The notes: generated from the letters alone by a model not told the origin. Counted from the first letter of the stretch, positions 51,165 through 61,177 are shown. The stretch: DNA of 64,000 nucleotides from Hoeflea sp. 108 (GCF_000372965.1 NZ_KB890024.1:744001-808000); one strand, 5' to 3'. A program made the numbers and translations.

Positions 51165-52453
51165 GCTTCGACCTGATCGTCAAGGGTGGCACCCTTTCAG
51201 ATGGAACCATTGCCGATATCGGCATCAAGGGCGACAGGATCGCTGCGATCGAGCCGAAGATCGACGCGCCTGCCGGCCAAGTTGTCGACGCCTCAGGCAA
51301 TCTTGTCTCGCAGCCTTTCGTCGATCCGCATTTCCACATGGATGCGACATTGTCTTACGGCCTGCCGCGCATCAACGCCTCGGGCACATTGCTCGAAGGC
51401 ATCTCATTGTGGGGCGAACTAAAGCCGCTGCTGACCCATGAGGCGGTCAAGGAGCGCGCACTCGCCTATTGCGATTGGGCCGTTTCGATGGGCCTGCTCG
51501 CCATTCGCACCCATGTCGACACATGCGACGACAGGCTGCTCGCCGTCGAAGCCCTGCTCGAGGTCAAGAAGGAGATCGCGCCCTATATCGACCTTCAGCT
51601 CGTCGCTTTTCCGCAGGACGGGCTCTACCGCTCGCCCACGGCACGCGCCAACACCATTCGCGCCTTGGATATGGGCGTCGATGTCGTCGGTGGCATTCCG
51701 CATTTCGAGCGCACCATGGCCGATGGCACGCGGTCTGTGACCGAACTCTGCGAGATCGCAGCGATGCGCGGCCTGATGGTCGACCTGCATTGCGATGAGA
51801 CCGACGACCCGCTGTCGCGCCACATCGAGCAACTGGCCTACGAGACCCAGCGTCTCGGCCTGCAGGGCAGGGTGGCCGGCTCGCATCTGACCTCGATGCA
51901 CTCGATGGACAATTATTATGTCTCGAAGCTTTTGCCGTTGATTGCGGAGGCCGGCGTGTCGGCGATCCCGAACCCGCTGATCAACATCATGCTGCAGGGG
52001 CGCCACGACAGCTATCCCAAGCGCCGCGGCATGACCCGCGTACCGGAGATGCTGAAGGCCGGCATCCGCGTTGGCTGGGGTCAGGACTGTGTGCTCGACC
52101 CATGGTATTCGCTCGGCACCGCCGACATGCTCGACGTTGCCTTCATGGGCCTGCACGTCGCCCAGATGTCGTCTCCTTCAGACATGCGCCGTTGCTTCGA
52201 CATGGTCACCAAGGTCAACGCCGAGATCATGGGCCTCGATCATCTCGGGCTCGAAGTCGGCAAGACGGCGAGCCTCGTCGTGCTCGATGCCGGCAATCCC
52301 ATCGAGGCGGTGCGCCTGCGCGCCGAGCGGCTTTGTGTCGTGGCCAAGGGCAAGGTCGTGGCCCAGCGCCCCAAGCGCGACACGGCGCTGTCGATCAAGG
52401 GCCGCCCGGCGACCATCAACCGTCGCCATGTGGTGCCGCCCCAGGCGAATTGA
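51161..52453 (+). CDS. Cytosine-deaminase-like amidohydrolase
   Basis: The 430-residue enzyme has metal-binding H57 and H59 in VDPHFHMDATL, His in THVDTCD, HCDETDD and SHLTSMHSMD, and Asp in GWGQDCVLDPW. This is the CodA/isocytosine deaminase branch. It would release ammonia from a pyrimidine or similar ring brought in by the BMP-type importer. The exact substrate is open, as this branch also includes creatinine, isocytosine and triazine deaminases. Confidence 0.88.
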   Translation: MSFDLIVKGGTLSDGTIADIGIKGDRIAAIEPKIDAPAGQVVDASGNLVSQPFVDPHFHMDATLSYGLPRINASGTLLEGISLWGELKPLLTHEAVKERALAYCDWAVSMGLLAIRTHVDTCDDRLLAVEALLEVKKEIAPYIDLQLVAFPQDGLYRSPTARANTIRALDMGVDVVGGIPHFERTMADGTRSVTELCEIAAMRGLMVDLHCDETDDPLSRHIEQLAYETQRLGLQGRVAGSHLTSMHSMDNYYVSKLLPLIAEAGVSAIPNPLINIMLQGRHDSYPKRRGMTRVPEMLKAGIRVGWGQDCVLDPWYSLGTADMLDVAFMGLHVAQMSSPSDMRRCFDMVTKVNAEIMGLDHLGLEVGKTASLVVLDAGNPIEAVRLRAERLCVVAKGKVVAQRPKRDTALSIKGRPATINRRHVVPPQAN

Positions 52454-52651
52454 TCAGCGACAATTTGGAGGCTCCCCTCCCCAGCCTCTCGGGCCACGTC
52501 ACTCCTCCGGGGAAAGGTGCCGAACGTGGCGAGACGGAGAAGGGGGCTGCATGGGCGCGCCCAGCACTGTCGGTCAAGGCCGCTCTTTCTGAAAATCAGC
52601 TGGAAGCATAAAGTCGCCAGCTGGAATCAAGTTTGAATGCGAGGCGTCGCC

Positions 52652-52909
52652 ATGAAGCTCAGGACCATCTTGTTGCTGCTTACTGCGGTCGTGCTTGCCG
52701 GTTGCGTGTCGGCGGAAGAACAGCGCGCCCGCGACGAGGCAAAGTGCCGTTCCTACGGCTTCAGCCAGCGCAACGATGCTTTTGCCGAGTGCCTGCAGCG
52801 CATCGATCTCGACCGCCGCGCCGAATTCCGCGACCGCCAGGCTGCGTTCGACGACTGGAACAGGCCTGTGGTGATCTACCGCCCCGTCGTCGTGCCGCCC
52901 AAGCCGTAA
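52652..52909 (+). CDS. Small lipoprotein of unknown function
   Basis: The 85-residue product has a lipoprotein signal with lipobox LAGC (TILLLLTAVVLAGC). The mature part is charged (EEQRARDEAKCRSYGFSQRN) and ends in a proline-rich tail. It is probably anchored in a membrane. An ATG 15 bp upstream in frame is possible, but 52652 gives a normal signal peptide and has a GAGG site. Confidence 0.82.
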   Translation: MKLRTILLLLTAVVLAGCVSAEEQRARDEAKCRSYGFSQRNDAFAECLQRIDLDRRAEFRDRQAAFDDWNRPVVIYRPVVVPPKP

Positions 52910-53024
52910 CCGCTGGTTCTGCGACGCTGGAACGCATGGTCCAGGACTTTTTGCCCTCGCCATGGTGAAGTTCCGGGCATAGATAGGCGCGATCCGGGCC
53001 CGTTGCCCGGCGGACGCTGACACC

Positions 53025-53945
53025 ATGACATTTCGACAAGCCCTCGCTCTCCCCAAGAGCAATCTCGTTCTCGCGGGCGTGCTGCTCATGCTTTTGGGCG
53101 ACTTCATGTTCGCTCTCAACGATGCCATGGGCAAATGGCTGGTCGAGAGTTTTTCGGTCGGGCAGGTTCTGCTGATCCGCTCCATCGGCGCCTTCATCAT
53201 CCTCGGGCCGATGCTGGCCCGACAGGGGCTTGCGCCGCTGACCAAGGTCGAGCGTCCGGGCCTGCAGGTGCTGCGCGTGGTGCTGGCCACCGCCGACACC
53301 GCTTTCTTCTACGCTGCGGTCGCCTATCTGCCGCTGGCAGACGTCATGACCTTCTACATGGCAGGCCCGATCTACATCGCCGCACTCTCGCACTTCTTTC
53401 TGGGCGAAAAGGTCGGTTGGCGCCGCTGGATCGCCATCGTGCTCGGCTTCTGCGGCGTCGTCATCGCGCTGCGCCCGTCGACGGCGTCGCTGTCCTGGCC
53501 ATCGCTTTTCGCCGTCGTCGGCAGCCTGTCTTTCGCCATCAGCCTGATCCTGAGCCGTAAGCTTCGTGCCACCAACGACACCACGCTCGTCACCTGGCAG
53601 ACCGTCGGCGCACTGGTCATGGGCGGCATCCTCGCCGCAGCCGATTGGAGGCCGCCGAGTGCCGTCGACTGGTCGGCCATGCTGCTGCTTGGCGTCGTCG
53701 CCTGCGCGGCACATCTGATGATCACCCGCGCGCTCAAGCTCGCACCCGCCTCGTTGCTCGCGCCGCTGCAATACACGCTGCTGCTGTGGGCGGTGGTGAT
53801 GGGCATTGTCTTCTTCGGGGACTATCCGGATGCACAGATCCTGCTCGGCTCGGCGGTCATCGTCGTTGCAGGCCTGTTCATCTTCCACCGCCAGAAGGTG
53901 GTGGATAAGGCCGAGCCCGAGACAGTGCCGACCAGCGTGCACTGA
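53025..53945 (+). CDS. EamA/DMT-family transporter
   Basis: The 306-residue protein has ten membrane helices in two EamA repeats (LLMLLGDFMFALNDAMGKWL, then FAVVGSLSFAISLILSRKL). Members export or import small metabolites; the substrate is unknown here. It is not clearly linked with its neighbours. Confidence 0.9.
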   Translation: MTFRQALALPKSNLVLAGVLLMLLGDFMFALNDAMGKWLVESFSVGQVLLIRSIGAFIILGPMLARQGLAPLTKVERPGLQVLRVVLATADTAFFYAAVAYLPLADVMTFYMAGPIYIAALSHFFLGEKVGWRRWIAIVLGFCGVVIALRPSTASLSWPSLFAVVGSLSFAISLILSRKLRATNDTTLVTWQTVGALVMGGILAAADWRPPSAVDWSAMLLLGVVACAAHLMITRALKLAPASLLAPLQYTLLLWAVVMGIVFFGDYPDAQILLGSAVIVVAGLFIFHRQKVVDKAEPETVPTSVH

Positions 53946-54099
53946 GGGCGCTGCGCGGGTATTCGCCGGCCCAGTGATCTGTTCGAGTGGGCCGCGCCGG
54001 AGTTGTCACCCAGATACGGGGCGCCGGATGGCGAGTCCCGCCTCGGCGAAGAAGTGGGGACCAGCCAAGAGGGAGCCGGTCGAAGCCAGCGCGTCTTGG

Positions 54100-54582
54100 T
54101 TATCGCCCGAGCACCAGCGCCCAGTAGCGTTTGTCGCTGCCTTTGCTCTCGCGCACATAGGCGAGGCCGAATTTGCTGAAGCGCGGGTCGAGCATATTGC
54201 GGCGATGGCCGGCGGAATTCATCCACATCGAGAACAGCTTGGCCGGCTCCATGCCGCCATGGGCGATGTTTTCGGCCGCCGCACCTTCGACGCCGCCGTC
54301 TTTCATACGCGCGGCGAAATCCTTGCCCCAGCCGGTGGTGTGCTCCATTTTGCCGCTGCGCGCCATGTAGGCCGCTTGCTGCAGAGCCGCGCGCTCCAGC
54401 GTCGAGTCGGGGCTCAGCGGCGGCAAGCCATTCTCGGAGCGGATCGTCTGCAGATAGGCGATGCCTGTCGACGACGCGCCGGCCCCATCGCCGGCGACAT
54501 TGGACCCCGTCTGGCAGGCGGCCAGGAACAGCAGGGACCCAAAGGCGGTCGCCCGCATAACCGTGCCCGTCAGTCGCGCCAT
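54100..54582 (-). CDS. CAP/SCP-domain lipoprotein
   Basis: The 160-residue protein has a lipobox (LFLAAC) and a CAP domain (LQTIRSENGLPPLSPDSTLE, AAENIAHGG, SMWMNSAGHRRNMLDPRF and GLAYVRE). It is exported and lipid-anchored; bacterial CAP proteins have mostly unknown roles. The ATG at 54582 was chosen because it starts the signal peptide. Confidence 0.88.
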   Translation of the reverse strand: MARLTGTVMRATAFGSLLFLAACQTGSNVAGDGAGASSTGIAYLQTIRSENGLPPLSPDSTLERAALQQAAYMARSGKMEHTTGWGKDFAARMKDGGVEGAAAENIAHGGMEPAKLFSMWMNSAGHRRNMLDPRFSKFGLAYVRESKGSDKRYWALVLGR

Positions 54583-54697
54583 GATCTTGTCCTTGTTTCG
54601 TCGTCCGTCCTTGGCCGACCGTTGATAAGGCAGATCATGGCTTTTTGGCGAGTGCCGCACGCCCGGCTGGACGCGCCAAGGGTCGCACTTGGACGCG

Positions 54698-57139
54698 CTA
54701 AGCCTTCACCCTTGTCGCCGCCGGATCGAAGAGCGGCTCGAGATGGATTGTCGCCGGCACGCGCTCCATGGCGACCACCAGCTCGTAGTTGCCGCCTGTG
54801 AGGAACGCATCGTCGACGCCGCCCGCATTGCGGACATAGCCGAAGCCGATGTTCTTGCCGACCGTGTAGCCGTAGCCGCCGCTGGTGAGGTAGCCGACCG
54901 GCTGGCCATCGCGCAGGATCGTCTCACGGCCGACGAGAACGACGTTCTTGTCGTCGACGGTGAAGCAGGCAAGGCGTTTGGTCAGCGGTGCGTTGCCGAG
55001 CTTTTCCAGAGGCTTGCGGCCGAGGAAGTCGGTGTCCTTCCTGAGCTTCACCGCCCAGCCGAGGCCGGCTTCGAACGGCGTGTCGTTGGGCGTGATGTCG
55101 GAGCCCCAGGCACGGTAGCCTTTTTCCAGGCGCAGAGATTCCAGCGCGCGGTAGCCGACAGGGCGGATGCCGTGCGGCTTGCCCGCCGCCATCAGTGCAT
55201 CGAACACCTCGCCGGTGGCGCCGATCGGCACATGCAGTTCCCAGCCGAGTTCGCCGACATAGGTGACGCGCAGCGCCCGTACGGTCGCCCCGGCGATCTC
55301 GATCTCGCGGACATGGCCAAAGGGGAAGGCTGCGTTTGAAACGTCCGCATCCGTGACCGCTTCGAGTACCTTGCGTGCGTTCGGCCCCATCAGCGATAGC
55401 GTGCCGAACTGTTCGGTGACATCGACCAGTCTCGCGTCCAGCCCCGACGGGATGTGATCGCCGATCCAGGCGAGGTCGTGGGTGCGGAAGCCGGTGCCGG
55501 TGACGATGTAGAATTTATTGTCCGCCAGCCGTGCTACGGTCAGATCCGCCTCGATGCCGCCGCGCGTGTTGAGCAGCTGCGTGTAGGTCAGGCGCCCTGC
55601 CGGCTTCGACACGTCATTGGCGCAGATGAAGTCGAGCGCTTTCTGAGCATCCTTGCCTGCCATCTCGTATTTGGCGAAGGACGACTGGTCGAACACGCCT
55701 ACCGCCTCGCGCACATGCTTGTGCTCGTCGCCGACCGGCTCGAACCAGTTCTGCCGGCCCATGGCGTAGACGTCCTTGGCTTCCATGCCTTCCGGCGCGA
55801 ACCAGTTGGGTCGCTCCCAGCCGAGTTTGGAGCCGAACACGGCGCGGTGCGCTTTTAGCCGCTCATAGAGAGGCGAGACGATGTAGGGCCGTCCGCTCGC
55901 ATATTCCTCATGCGGATAGCCGATCGTGTAGTGCTTGCCATAGGCCTCGAGCGTGCGGTTCGACACCCATTGGCGATCGCGATGCAGACCCGAGAAGCGC
56001 CTGATGTCGACCACCCAGAGGTCCAGCGGCGCCTCGCCATCCACCACCCACTGCGCCAGCACCCAGCCGGCGCCACCGCCCGAGGCGATGCCGAAGGCGT
56101 TGAAGCCGGCGCCGACGAACATGTTCGCGCATTCCGGCGCCACGCCCAGGATGAAGTTGCCGTCGGGGGTAAAGCTTTCGGGACCGTTGATCATCTGCTT
56201 GACGCCGACATCGGCCAGTCCCGGCACACGCTCGATTGCCTGCACCATGTGCTGCTCGAAATGATCGAAATCGTCGTCGAACAGGCGGAATTCCCAGTCG
56301 TTGGGCACGTCACCAGTCGTCCAGCCCTGCGGGTTCGGCTCGTAGCCGCCCATGACAAGTCCGCCGACCTCCTCCTTGAAGTAGGTGCGGCGGTCGGGGT
56401 CGCGCAGCGTCGGCGCATCGGTGGCGAGACCAGGCAATCTCTCGGTGATGATATATTGGTGCTTCACCGGTTGTAGCGGCACGTTGATGCCGGCCATCGC
56501 GCCCACCTGCCGTGCCCATTGGCCGGCACAGTTCACCACCTTGTCGCAGACAATGTCGCCCTGGTCGGTCTTCACCTTCAGTATGCGGCCGTCCTTCATT
56601 TCGAAGCCGGTCACGCGCACATTCTCGAACAGCCTGGCGCCATGCATGCGCGCGCCCTTGGCCAGCGACTGGGTGATGTCGGAGGGGCTGGCCTGGCCGT
56701 CGGTCGGCAGCCACGAGGCCCCGACCAGGTCCGACGTGTCCATCAGCGGCCACATCCGCTTGACCTCATCAGGTGACACCAGCTGCATGTCCATGCCGAA
56801 GCTCTTGGCCGTCGTCGCCAGCCGCTTGTATTCGGTCCAGCGATCCTGATTGGTGGCGAGCCGCAGGCAGCCGGTCATCTTCCAACCCGTGGCGAGCCCG
56901 GTCTCGGCCTCCAGCCCCTTGTAGAGTTCGACCGAATATTTGAGCACCCGCGTGATGGACGCCGACGAGCGCAGCTGTCCCACCAGCCCCGCCGCGTGCC
57001 AGGTCGAGCCCGAGGTCAGCTTGCCCTGTTCGAGCAGGATCACGTCGGCCTTGTGGTCGCGTGCCAGGTGATAGGCCGTCGAGCAGCCGATGATGCCGCC
57101 GCCGATGACGACGATCTGCGCGTGCGAGGGGAGGGCCAT
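54698..57139 (-). CDS. FAD-dependent dehydrogenase with GcvT domain (dimethylglycine/sarcosine dehydrogenase type)
   Basis: The 813-residue enzyme has an N-terminal FAD-binding DAO domain (VVIGGGIIGCSTAYHLA) and a C-terminal GcvT (aminomethyltransferase) and GcvT_C pair, with folate-binding patterns such as LTYTQLLNTRGGIEADLTV. It oxidises an N-methyl group of dimethylglycine, sarcosine or a similar amine and passes the C1 unit to tetrahydrofolate. It lies 2 bp from the kinase-like gene at 57142 and forms an operon with it. Confidence 0.92.
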   Translation of the reverse strand: MALPSHAQIVVIGGGIIGCSTAYHLARDHKADVILLEQGKLTSGSTWHAAGLVGQLRSSASITRVLKYSVELYKGLEAETGLATGWKMTGCLRLATNQDRWTEYKRLATTAKSFGMDMQLVSPDEVKRMWPLMDTSDLVGASWLPTDGQASPSDITQSLAKGARMHGARLFENVRVTGFEMKDGRILKVKTDQGDIVCDKVVNCAGQWARQVGAMAGINVPLQPVKHQYIITERLPGLATDAPTLRDPDRRTYFKEEVGGLVMGGYEPNPQGWTTGDVPNDWEFRLFDDDFDHFEQHMVQAIERVPGLADVGVKQMINGPESFTPDGNFILGVAPECANMFVGAGFNAFGIASGGGAGWVLAQWVVDGEAPLDLWVVDIRRFSGLHRDRQWVSNRTLEAYGKHYTIGYPHEEYASGRPYIVSPLYERLKAHRAVFGSKLGWERPNWFAPEGMEAKDVYAMGRQNWFEPVGDEHKHVREAVGVFDQSSFAKYEMAGKDAQKALDFICANDVSKPAGRLTYTQLLNTRGGIEADLTVARLADNKFYIVTGTGFRTHDLAWIGDHIPSGLDARLVDVTEQFGTLSLMGPNARKVLEAVTDADVSNAAFPFGHVREIEIAGATVRALRVTYVGELGWELHVPIGATGEVFDALMAAGKPHGIRPVGYRALESLRLEKGYRAWGSDITPNDTPFEAGLGWAVKLRKDTDFLGRKPLEKLGNAPLTKRLACFTVDDKNVVLVGRETILRDGQPVGYLTSGGYGYTVGKNIGFGYVRNAGGVDDAFLTGGNYELVVAMERVPATIHLEPLFDPAATRVKA

Positions 57140-57141
57140 GA

Positions 57142-58026
57142 CTACAGTTTCCCGTACTGGTTCTGGTAGGTTTCGAGCGCCGCCTCGAACTTGCAGAGGT
57201 TTTCGGCGGTGTAGGCGACGTAATCGCTGCCGGGTGCTGTGAGGTACAATTCCGAGACCATGCTCCACATCGCCTCGCGCAGCAGCGAGGCGCATTGCAT
57301 GGCCGCATGGGAGCGGCGGATTGCCTGGTCGGGCTTGCCGCCGAAATAGACGGTCAGCAACTCGTCCGACTCCTCCGCCGTCATGCCGGCATTGGACGCC
57401 GTGCCGGCCAGATCGAACATCGCGGTCGAGAAGCCGGCATATTCGAAGTCGATGAGCCACAGCCTGTCGCCGTCGTCGAGGAAGTTGGCAGGCAAAAGGT
57501 CGTTGTGGCTGAAGATGACCGGCAGCGGCGCCTGGGCTTTTTCGAGCGCCTCCGCCAGTGTCAGGTAGCGCGGCAGTTCGGCAGCCATCCGGCTGCCACC
57601 AGCCTGGAGCGTGCGGGCATAGTCGCGGATGACATGGAAGGCCCAGAACATGAAACCTGCGCCCGAGACATGCCGCGGCATCTCCTCGTGGAAGCGCCTG
57701 ACCAGAAGCGCGATGCGGGCGGCGTTGGCCCGCACGTCGTCCGCGCCATAGGTCCTGGCGCCGAGGAATTCGCTCACCATCACGCCAGGCTCGGCATATT
57801 GCAGTTCGGGCGCAAAGCCTGCCTCGTGGGCCGCGCGCGCCACCATCACCTCGCGGTCGCGAAACACATGGTGGAAGGGATAGTCCTTGCCGAAGCGAAC
57901 GACGTGGCGCCCGGTCCGGTCCTCGACCAGCCAGCTTTCATTGCTGATGCCGCCCTTGAGCGGTGCAATCGTCACCGGGCCGTGCCACAGCGGCAGGGCG
58001 TGGATGCGGTCTTCGCTGTTCGACAT
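57142..58026 (-). CDS. Choline-kinase-like phosphotransferase (APH family)
   Basis: The 294-residue protein has the kinase core with Brenner motif SHNDLLPANFL and the DFG-like LIDFEYAGF. The N-lobe KGGISNESWLVE is typical of choline/ethanolamine kinases (LicA type). It would phosphorylate choline or a related aminoalcohol. It sits next to the dimethylglycine-dehydrogenase-like enzyme, which suggests use of choline-derived compounds. The ATG at 58026 is divergent from the DeoR gene. Confidence 0.87.
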   Translation of the reverse strand: MSNSEDRIHALPLWHGPVTIAPLKGGISNESWLVEDRTGRHVVRFGKDYPFHHVFRDREVMVARAAHEAGFAPELQYAEPGVMVSEFLGARTYGADDVRANAARIALLVRRFHEEMPRHVSGAGFMFWAFHVIRDYARTLQAGGSRMAAELPRYLTLAEALEKAQAPLPVIFSHNDLLPANFLDDGDRLWLIDFEYAGFSTAMFDLAGTASNAGMTAEESDELLTVYFGGKPDQAIRRSHAAMQCASLLREAMWSMVSELYLTAPGSDYVAYTAENLCKFEAALETYQNQYGKL

Positions 58027-58257
58027 CAAGCCCCTCCGTGCTGTGTCTTGGCGCGTTCCCCTCGCGCCCTGGTCCGGTTGCGTCCCAGTCTTGTTATCGG
58101 GCAGTCTCACGCGGCGGCAGCGGCAGTGTCAATCCGGAGTTGTGGTTTTTGCTGTTCTTTTGACCGTATATGTTGAGAATCTCGCCATGAATGCGATAGA
58201 GTCAGTCAGAGAAAATCTCAAAATCGGCCATTTAGGCCGTTCGAGCGGGGCCGCCTG

Positions 58258-59019
58258 ATGAACCACTCCAAGCGTCACAGCGAAATCCTGCGCCTGCTCG
58301 AGGATGAGGGCACGATCACCATCGCCGATCTCGCCGACAAGCTCGGCGTGTCGCTGGAAACCGTGCGGCGCGACGTCAAGCCGCTCACCGCAAATGGTTC
58401 GATCCTGAAGATGCACGGCGCCATCGGTCTGCCGTCGGTGGTCGGAGAGGCGCCGTTCGAGCGGCGCATGCGCGAAAATGCCGAAGCCAAGCGCGCCATT
58501 GCCCGGGTGGTTGCAGCCACCATCCGGGACGGCGACTCGGTCATGCTCGACACCGGCACGACGACAAGCTACCTCGCCCGCGAACTGCTTGGCCATCGCC
58601 GGCTGACCGTCGTCACCAACTCGTCCGACATTGCCCGCACCCTTGCCACGGTCAACGGCAACAAGGTCTACATGGCCGGCGGCGAGTTGCGCAGTGACAG
58701 CGGTGCTGCTTTCGGCGTTTCGGCCATCGAATTCGTCAGCCGTTTCGCCGTCACCCACGCGGTAATCTCGGCCGGAGCCGTCGACGCCGAAAACGGGGTG
58801 ATGGACTACAATCTCGAGGAAGCCGAATTTGCCCGCACGGTGCTGGCGCGTGGCCAGCGCTCGGTTGTTGTCACGGACCACACCAAGTTCGGCCGCAAGG
58901 GGCTTGTCCAGGTCTGTGGCTTTCAGGGGGTTGGCGAACTCGTCACCGACATTACGCCGCCCGCCGACCTGACCGACGCGCTGGCAACGGCGGGCACCGA
59001 GTTGACCGTCGCCGGCTAG
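58258..59019 (+). CDS. DeoR/GlpR-family transcriptional regulator
   Basis: The 253-residue protein has a DeoR winged helix (TITIADLADKLGVSLETVRR) and a DeoRC sugar-phosphate-binding domain (DSVMLDTGTTTSYLARELLG). It is divergent from the kinase-dehydrogenase operon and probably controls it. TTTTGACCGTATATG lies about 90 bp upstream and may be a promoter element. Confidence 0.92.
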   Translation: MNHSKRHSEILRLLEDEGTITIADLADKLGVSLETVRRDVKPLTANGSILKMHGAIGLPSVVGEAPFERRMRENAEAKRAIARVVAATIRDGDSVMLDTGTTTSYLARELLGHRRLTVVTNSSDIARTLATVNGNKVYMAGGELRSDSGAAFGVSAIEFVSRFAVTHAVISAGAVDAENGVMDYNLEEAEFARTVLARGQRSVVVTDHTKFGRKGLVQVCGFQGVGELVTDITPPADLTDALATAGTELTVAG

Positions 59020-59114
59020 AGCAGTTCCAGGAAAACAGCGGCGCGGCTTTCCGTCCGAATTGCTCAAAAACAAAGAGATAGAGGGGCTGCGTTTTGAAGA
59101 AAAGCGGAAGCGCT

Positions 59115-60506
59115 CTAGGCTCTGTTCTTTGGGAATACCAGCCGGAAACACGCGCCCTTTTTGTCCTCGGTGCAGGCGAGTTCGATACGGCCTCCATGCA
59201 TCTGCATGATCTCCTGCACCAGGTTGAGCCCGAGCCCGGCGCCGTGGCCGCGCTGGCGCAGCCGGTAGAACGGTTCGAAGATCGTCTCGCGCTCCGCCGC
59301 CGGCACGCCGTCGCCTTGGTCCGACACCTCGATGGTGGCTGCCCGCGTCACCTTGACGGTGATCTGGCCTGAATTGCCGCCGTGCTCGATAGCGTTCTGG
59401 ACCAGATTGGTGATGGCGCGCTCGATCGCCGTCTGGTCGCCACTGACCACCACCTTGCCGGGCACGGGCTCGAACGACATCTCGTAGCCGGCGGCAAAGG
59501 CCAGCGGGGCAAGATCGAACACCACGCTGCGCGCCACTGCCACCAGTTCGACATTTACAAGCGTTTCCGACTGTCGGCCAAGGCGCTGAATGTCGAGCAA
59601 CTGGTCCGTCAGGTTCGACAGTCGTGCTGTGTCCTGCAGCAGCCGCGCCCGATCGGGTGTTGGCGGCAGCGAGGTGATGCGCGTGTTGAGGATGGCGACC
59701 GGCGTGCGCAATTCATGGGCGGCATCGACCAGGAAGCGTTTGTGCCGCTCATAACCCTTGTCGAGGCGGTCGAGCGCGCCGTTGACGGCTTTCACCAGCG
59801 GCGAGATTTCGGTGGGAATGCCGTCGACGGGAAGGCGGACGCCACGCTCCTCGACGTCGATCTGCTCGGCAAGTGCCGCCGCCCGGCGCATACCCTTGAA
59901 GGCATTGCGCACCACAAGCGGGATGACGATCAGGGTCGCCAGTCCCATTACGCCGCCTACGGGCAGGATGACATCGGTAAACAGCTCCGGCGTCACCGAC
60001 ACCAGCGCCATGATGTGGAATTCGCCTTGGGCACCGGTGAAAATCTGCACGCGGCCGGCCGCAGTATCGGCCCACTGCACGGTCGCCGACGTCTGCGTGC
60101 CGCCCAGCTTCTTCACGAAGATTGCGTTGTCGATGTAGTCGAGGGATGCCGGAATGTCGGTCAGCAGGGCCGGCACCTTGCCTTCCGAAATCGAGTGGCC
60201 GTCGGTATCGCGCACGATGAACCAGAGGTCGGGAACTTCGGCGCGCAATCCCGCGAGCAATGGCCCTTCCTTGAGGGTCAACTTGCCTGCGTCGTCCTTG
60301 CGCACTGTCTTGCGCAGCACGTCGATTGCCCGACCTTCGTAATTGTCCGGGATCACGCCGGCGATGGTCAGCCCGCCGAGCAGGATGAAGATCATCAGCG
60401 TCAGCAACGCCACCTGCAGCACCACAAGGCGCCACACCAACCGCCATTTCAGCGAGAGCGGGCGGAAGAAGCGCTTGACGGAGCGAAACAGCCGCGAAAG
60501 TCTCAT
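59115..60506 (-). CDS. Sensor histidine kinase
   Basis: The 463-residue kinase has two membrane helices (about 29-52 and 186-208) around a periplasmic sensor domain, then HAMP, HisKA with the H-box DAAHELRTPVAIL, and HATPase_c with NLVQNAIEHGG, DQGDGVPAAE and GHGAGLGLNLV. It is coupled with the response regulator (4-bp overlap). The signal sensed is unknown. Confidence 0.93.
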   Translation of the reverse strand: MRLSRLFRSVKRFFRPLSLKWRLVWRLVVLQVALLTLMIFILLGGLTIAGVIPDNYEGRAIDVLRKTVRKDDAGKLTLKEGPLLAGLRAEVPDLWFIVRDTDGHSISEGKVPALLTDIPASLDYIDNAIFVKKLGGTQTSATVQWADTAAGRVQIFTGAQGEFHIMALVSVTPELFTDVILPVGGVMGLATLIVIPLVVRNAFKGMRRAAALAEQIDVEERGVRLPVDGIPTEISPLVKAVNGALDRLDKGYERHKRFLVDAAHELRTPVAILNTRITSLPPTPDRARLLQDTARLSNLTDQLLDIQRLGRQSETLVNVELVAVARSVVFDLAPLAFAAGYEMSFEPVPGKVVVSGDQTAIERAITNLVQNAIEHGGNSGQITVKVTRAATIEVSDQGDGVPAAERETIFEPFYRLRQRGHGAGLGLNLVQEIMQMHGGRIELACTEDKKGACFRLVFPKNRA

Positions 60507-61177
60507 GCGATCTCGCGCAACAGGTAGCCGACGCCACGCACGCCGTTGATCTCGACGCCGCATTCGGCTTCCGAAAGCTTGCGGCGCAGGCGCGACACAT
60601 GGGTGTCGAGCGCGTTGGACTGGATCTCGTCATCGAGACCGAACACGGCTTCCATCAACGATGTGCGCTGCACCATGCGGCCCATGCGCCTGAACAAGGC
60701 TTCCAGCACCAGCAACTCGCGCCTGGGCAGCGTCATCGGCTCGCCGCGCACCGAAACCTCGCGGTGGCCGAAGTCGAAGGACAGGTCGCCGGCGCGGATG
60801 ACCTGGGTCTGCATGTTCGCCGGTCGGCGCAGCAGCGCCCTCAGGCGCGCCAGGAACTCCTCGAAGGCGAAGGGTTTTGCCAGGTAGTCGTCGGCGCCCA
60901 TGTCCAGCCCGTCGACCCTGTCGGAGATATCGCTGCGCGCCGTCAGCACCAGCACTGGCGTGGTGTTGCCGCGGGCGCGCAGCTTGGGCACCAGTGTCAG
61001 GCCGTCGCCGTCGGGCAACTGGCGGTCGAGCACGATGGCGTCATAGGCATCTTCGTTGGCATAATCGCCGGCCTCGAGCAGGGACGCCGCATGGTCGACC
61101 ACCATGTCGTGCCGCTTGAGCGCCGTGCGTAGCGCGGAAGCCAGTTCCGGCTCGTCTTCGACCAGCAATATGCGCAT
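60503..61177 (-). CDS. OmpR-family response regulator
   Basis: The 224-residue protein has a receiver domain with phospho-acceptor Asp51 (AIVLDRQLPDG), conserved Lys in LAKPF, and a winged-helix output domain (DTHVSRLRRKLSEAECG). It is the partner of the kinase at 59115. The ATG at 61177 starts the conserved MRILLVEDEPELASAL; the long frame upstream is a shadow. Confidence 0.94.
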   Translation of the reverse strand: MRILLVEDEPELASALRTALKRHDMVVDHAASLLEAGDYANEDAYDAIVLDRQLPDGDGLTLVPKLRARGNTTPVLVLTARSDISDRVDGLDMGADDYLAKPFAFEEFLARLRALLRRPANMQTQVIRAGDLSFDFGHREVSVRGEPMTLPRRELLVLEALFRRMGRMVQRTSLMEAVFGLDDEIQSNALDTHVSRLRRKLSEAECGVEINGVRGVGYLLREIA

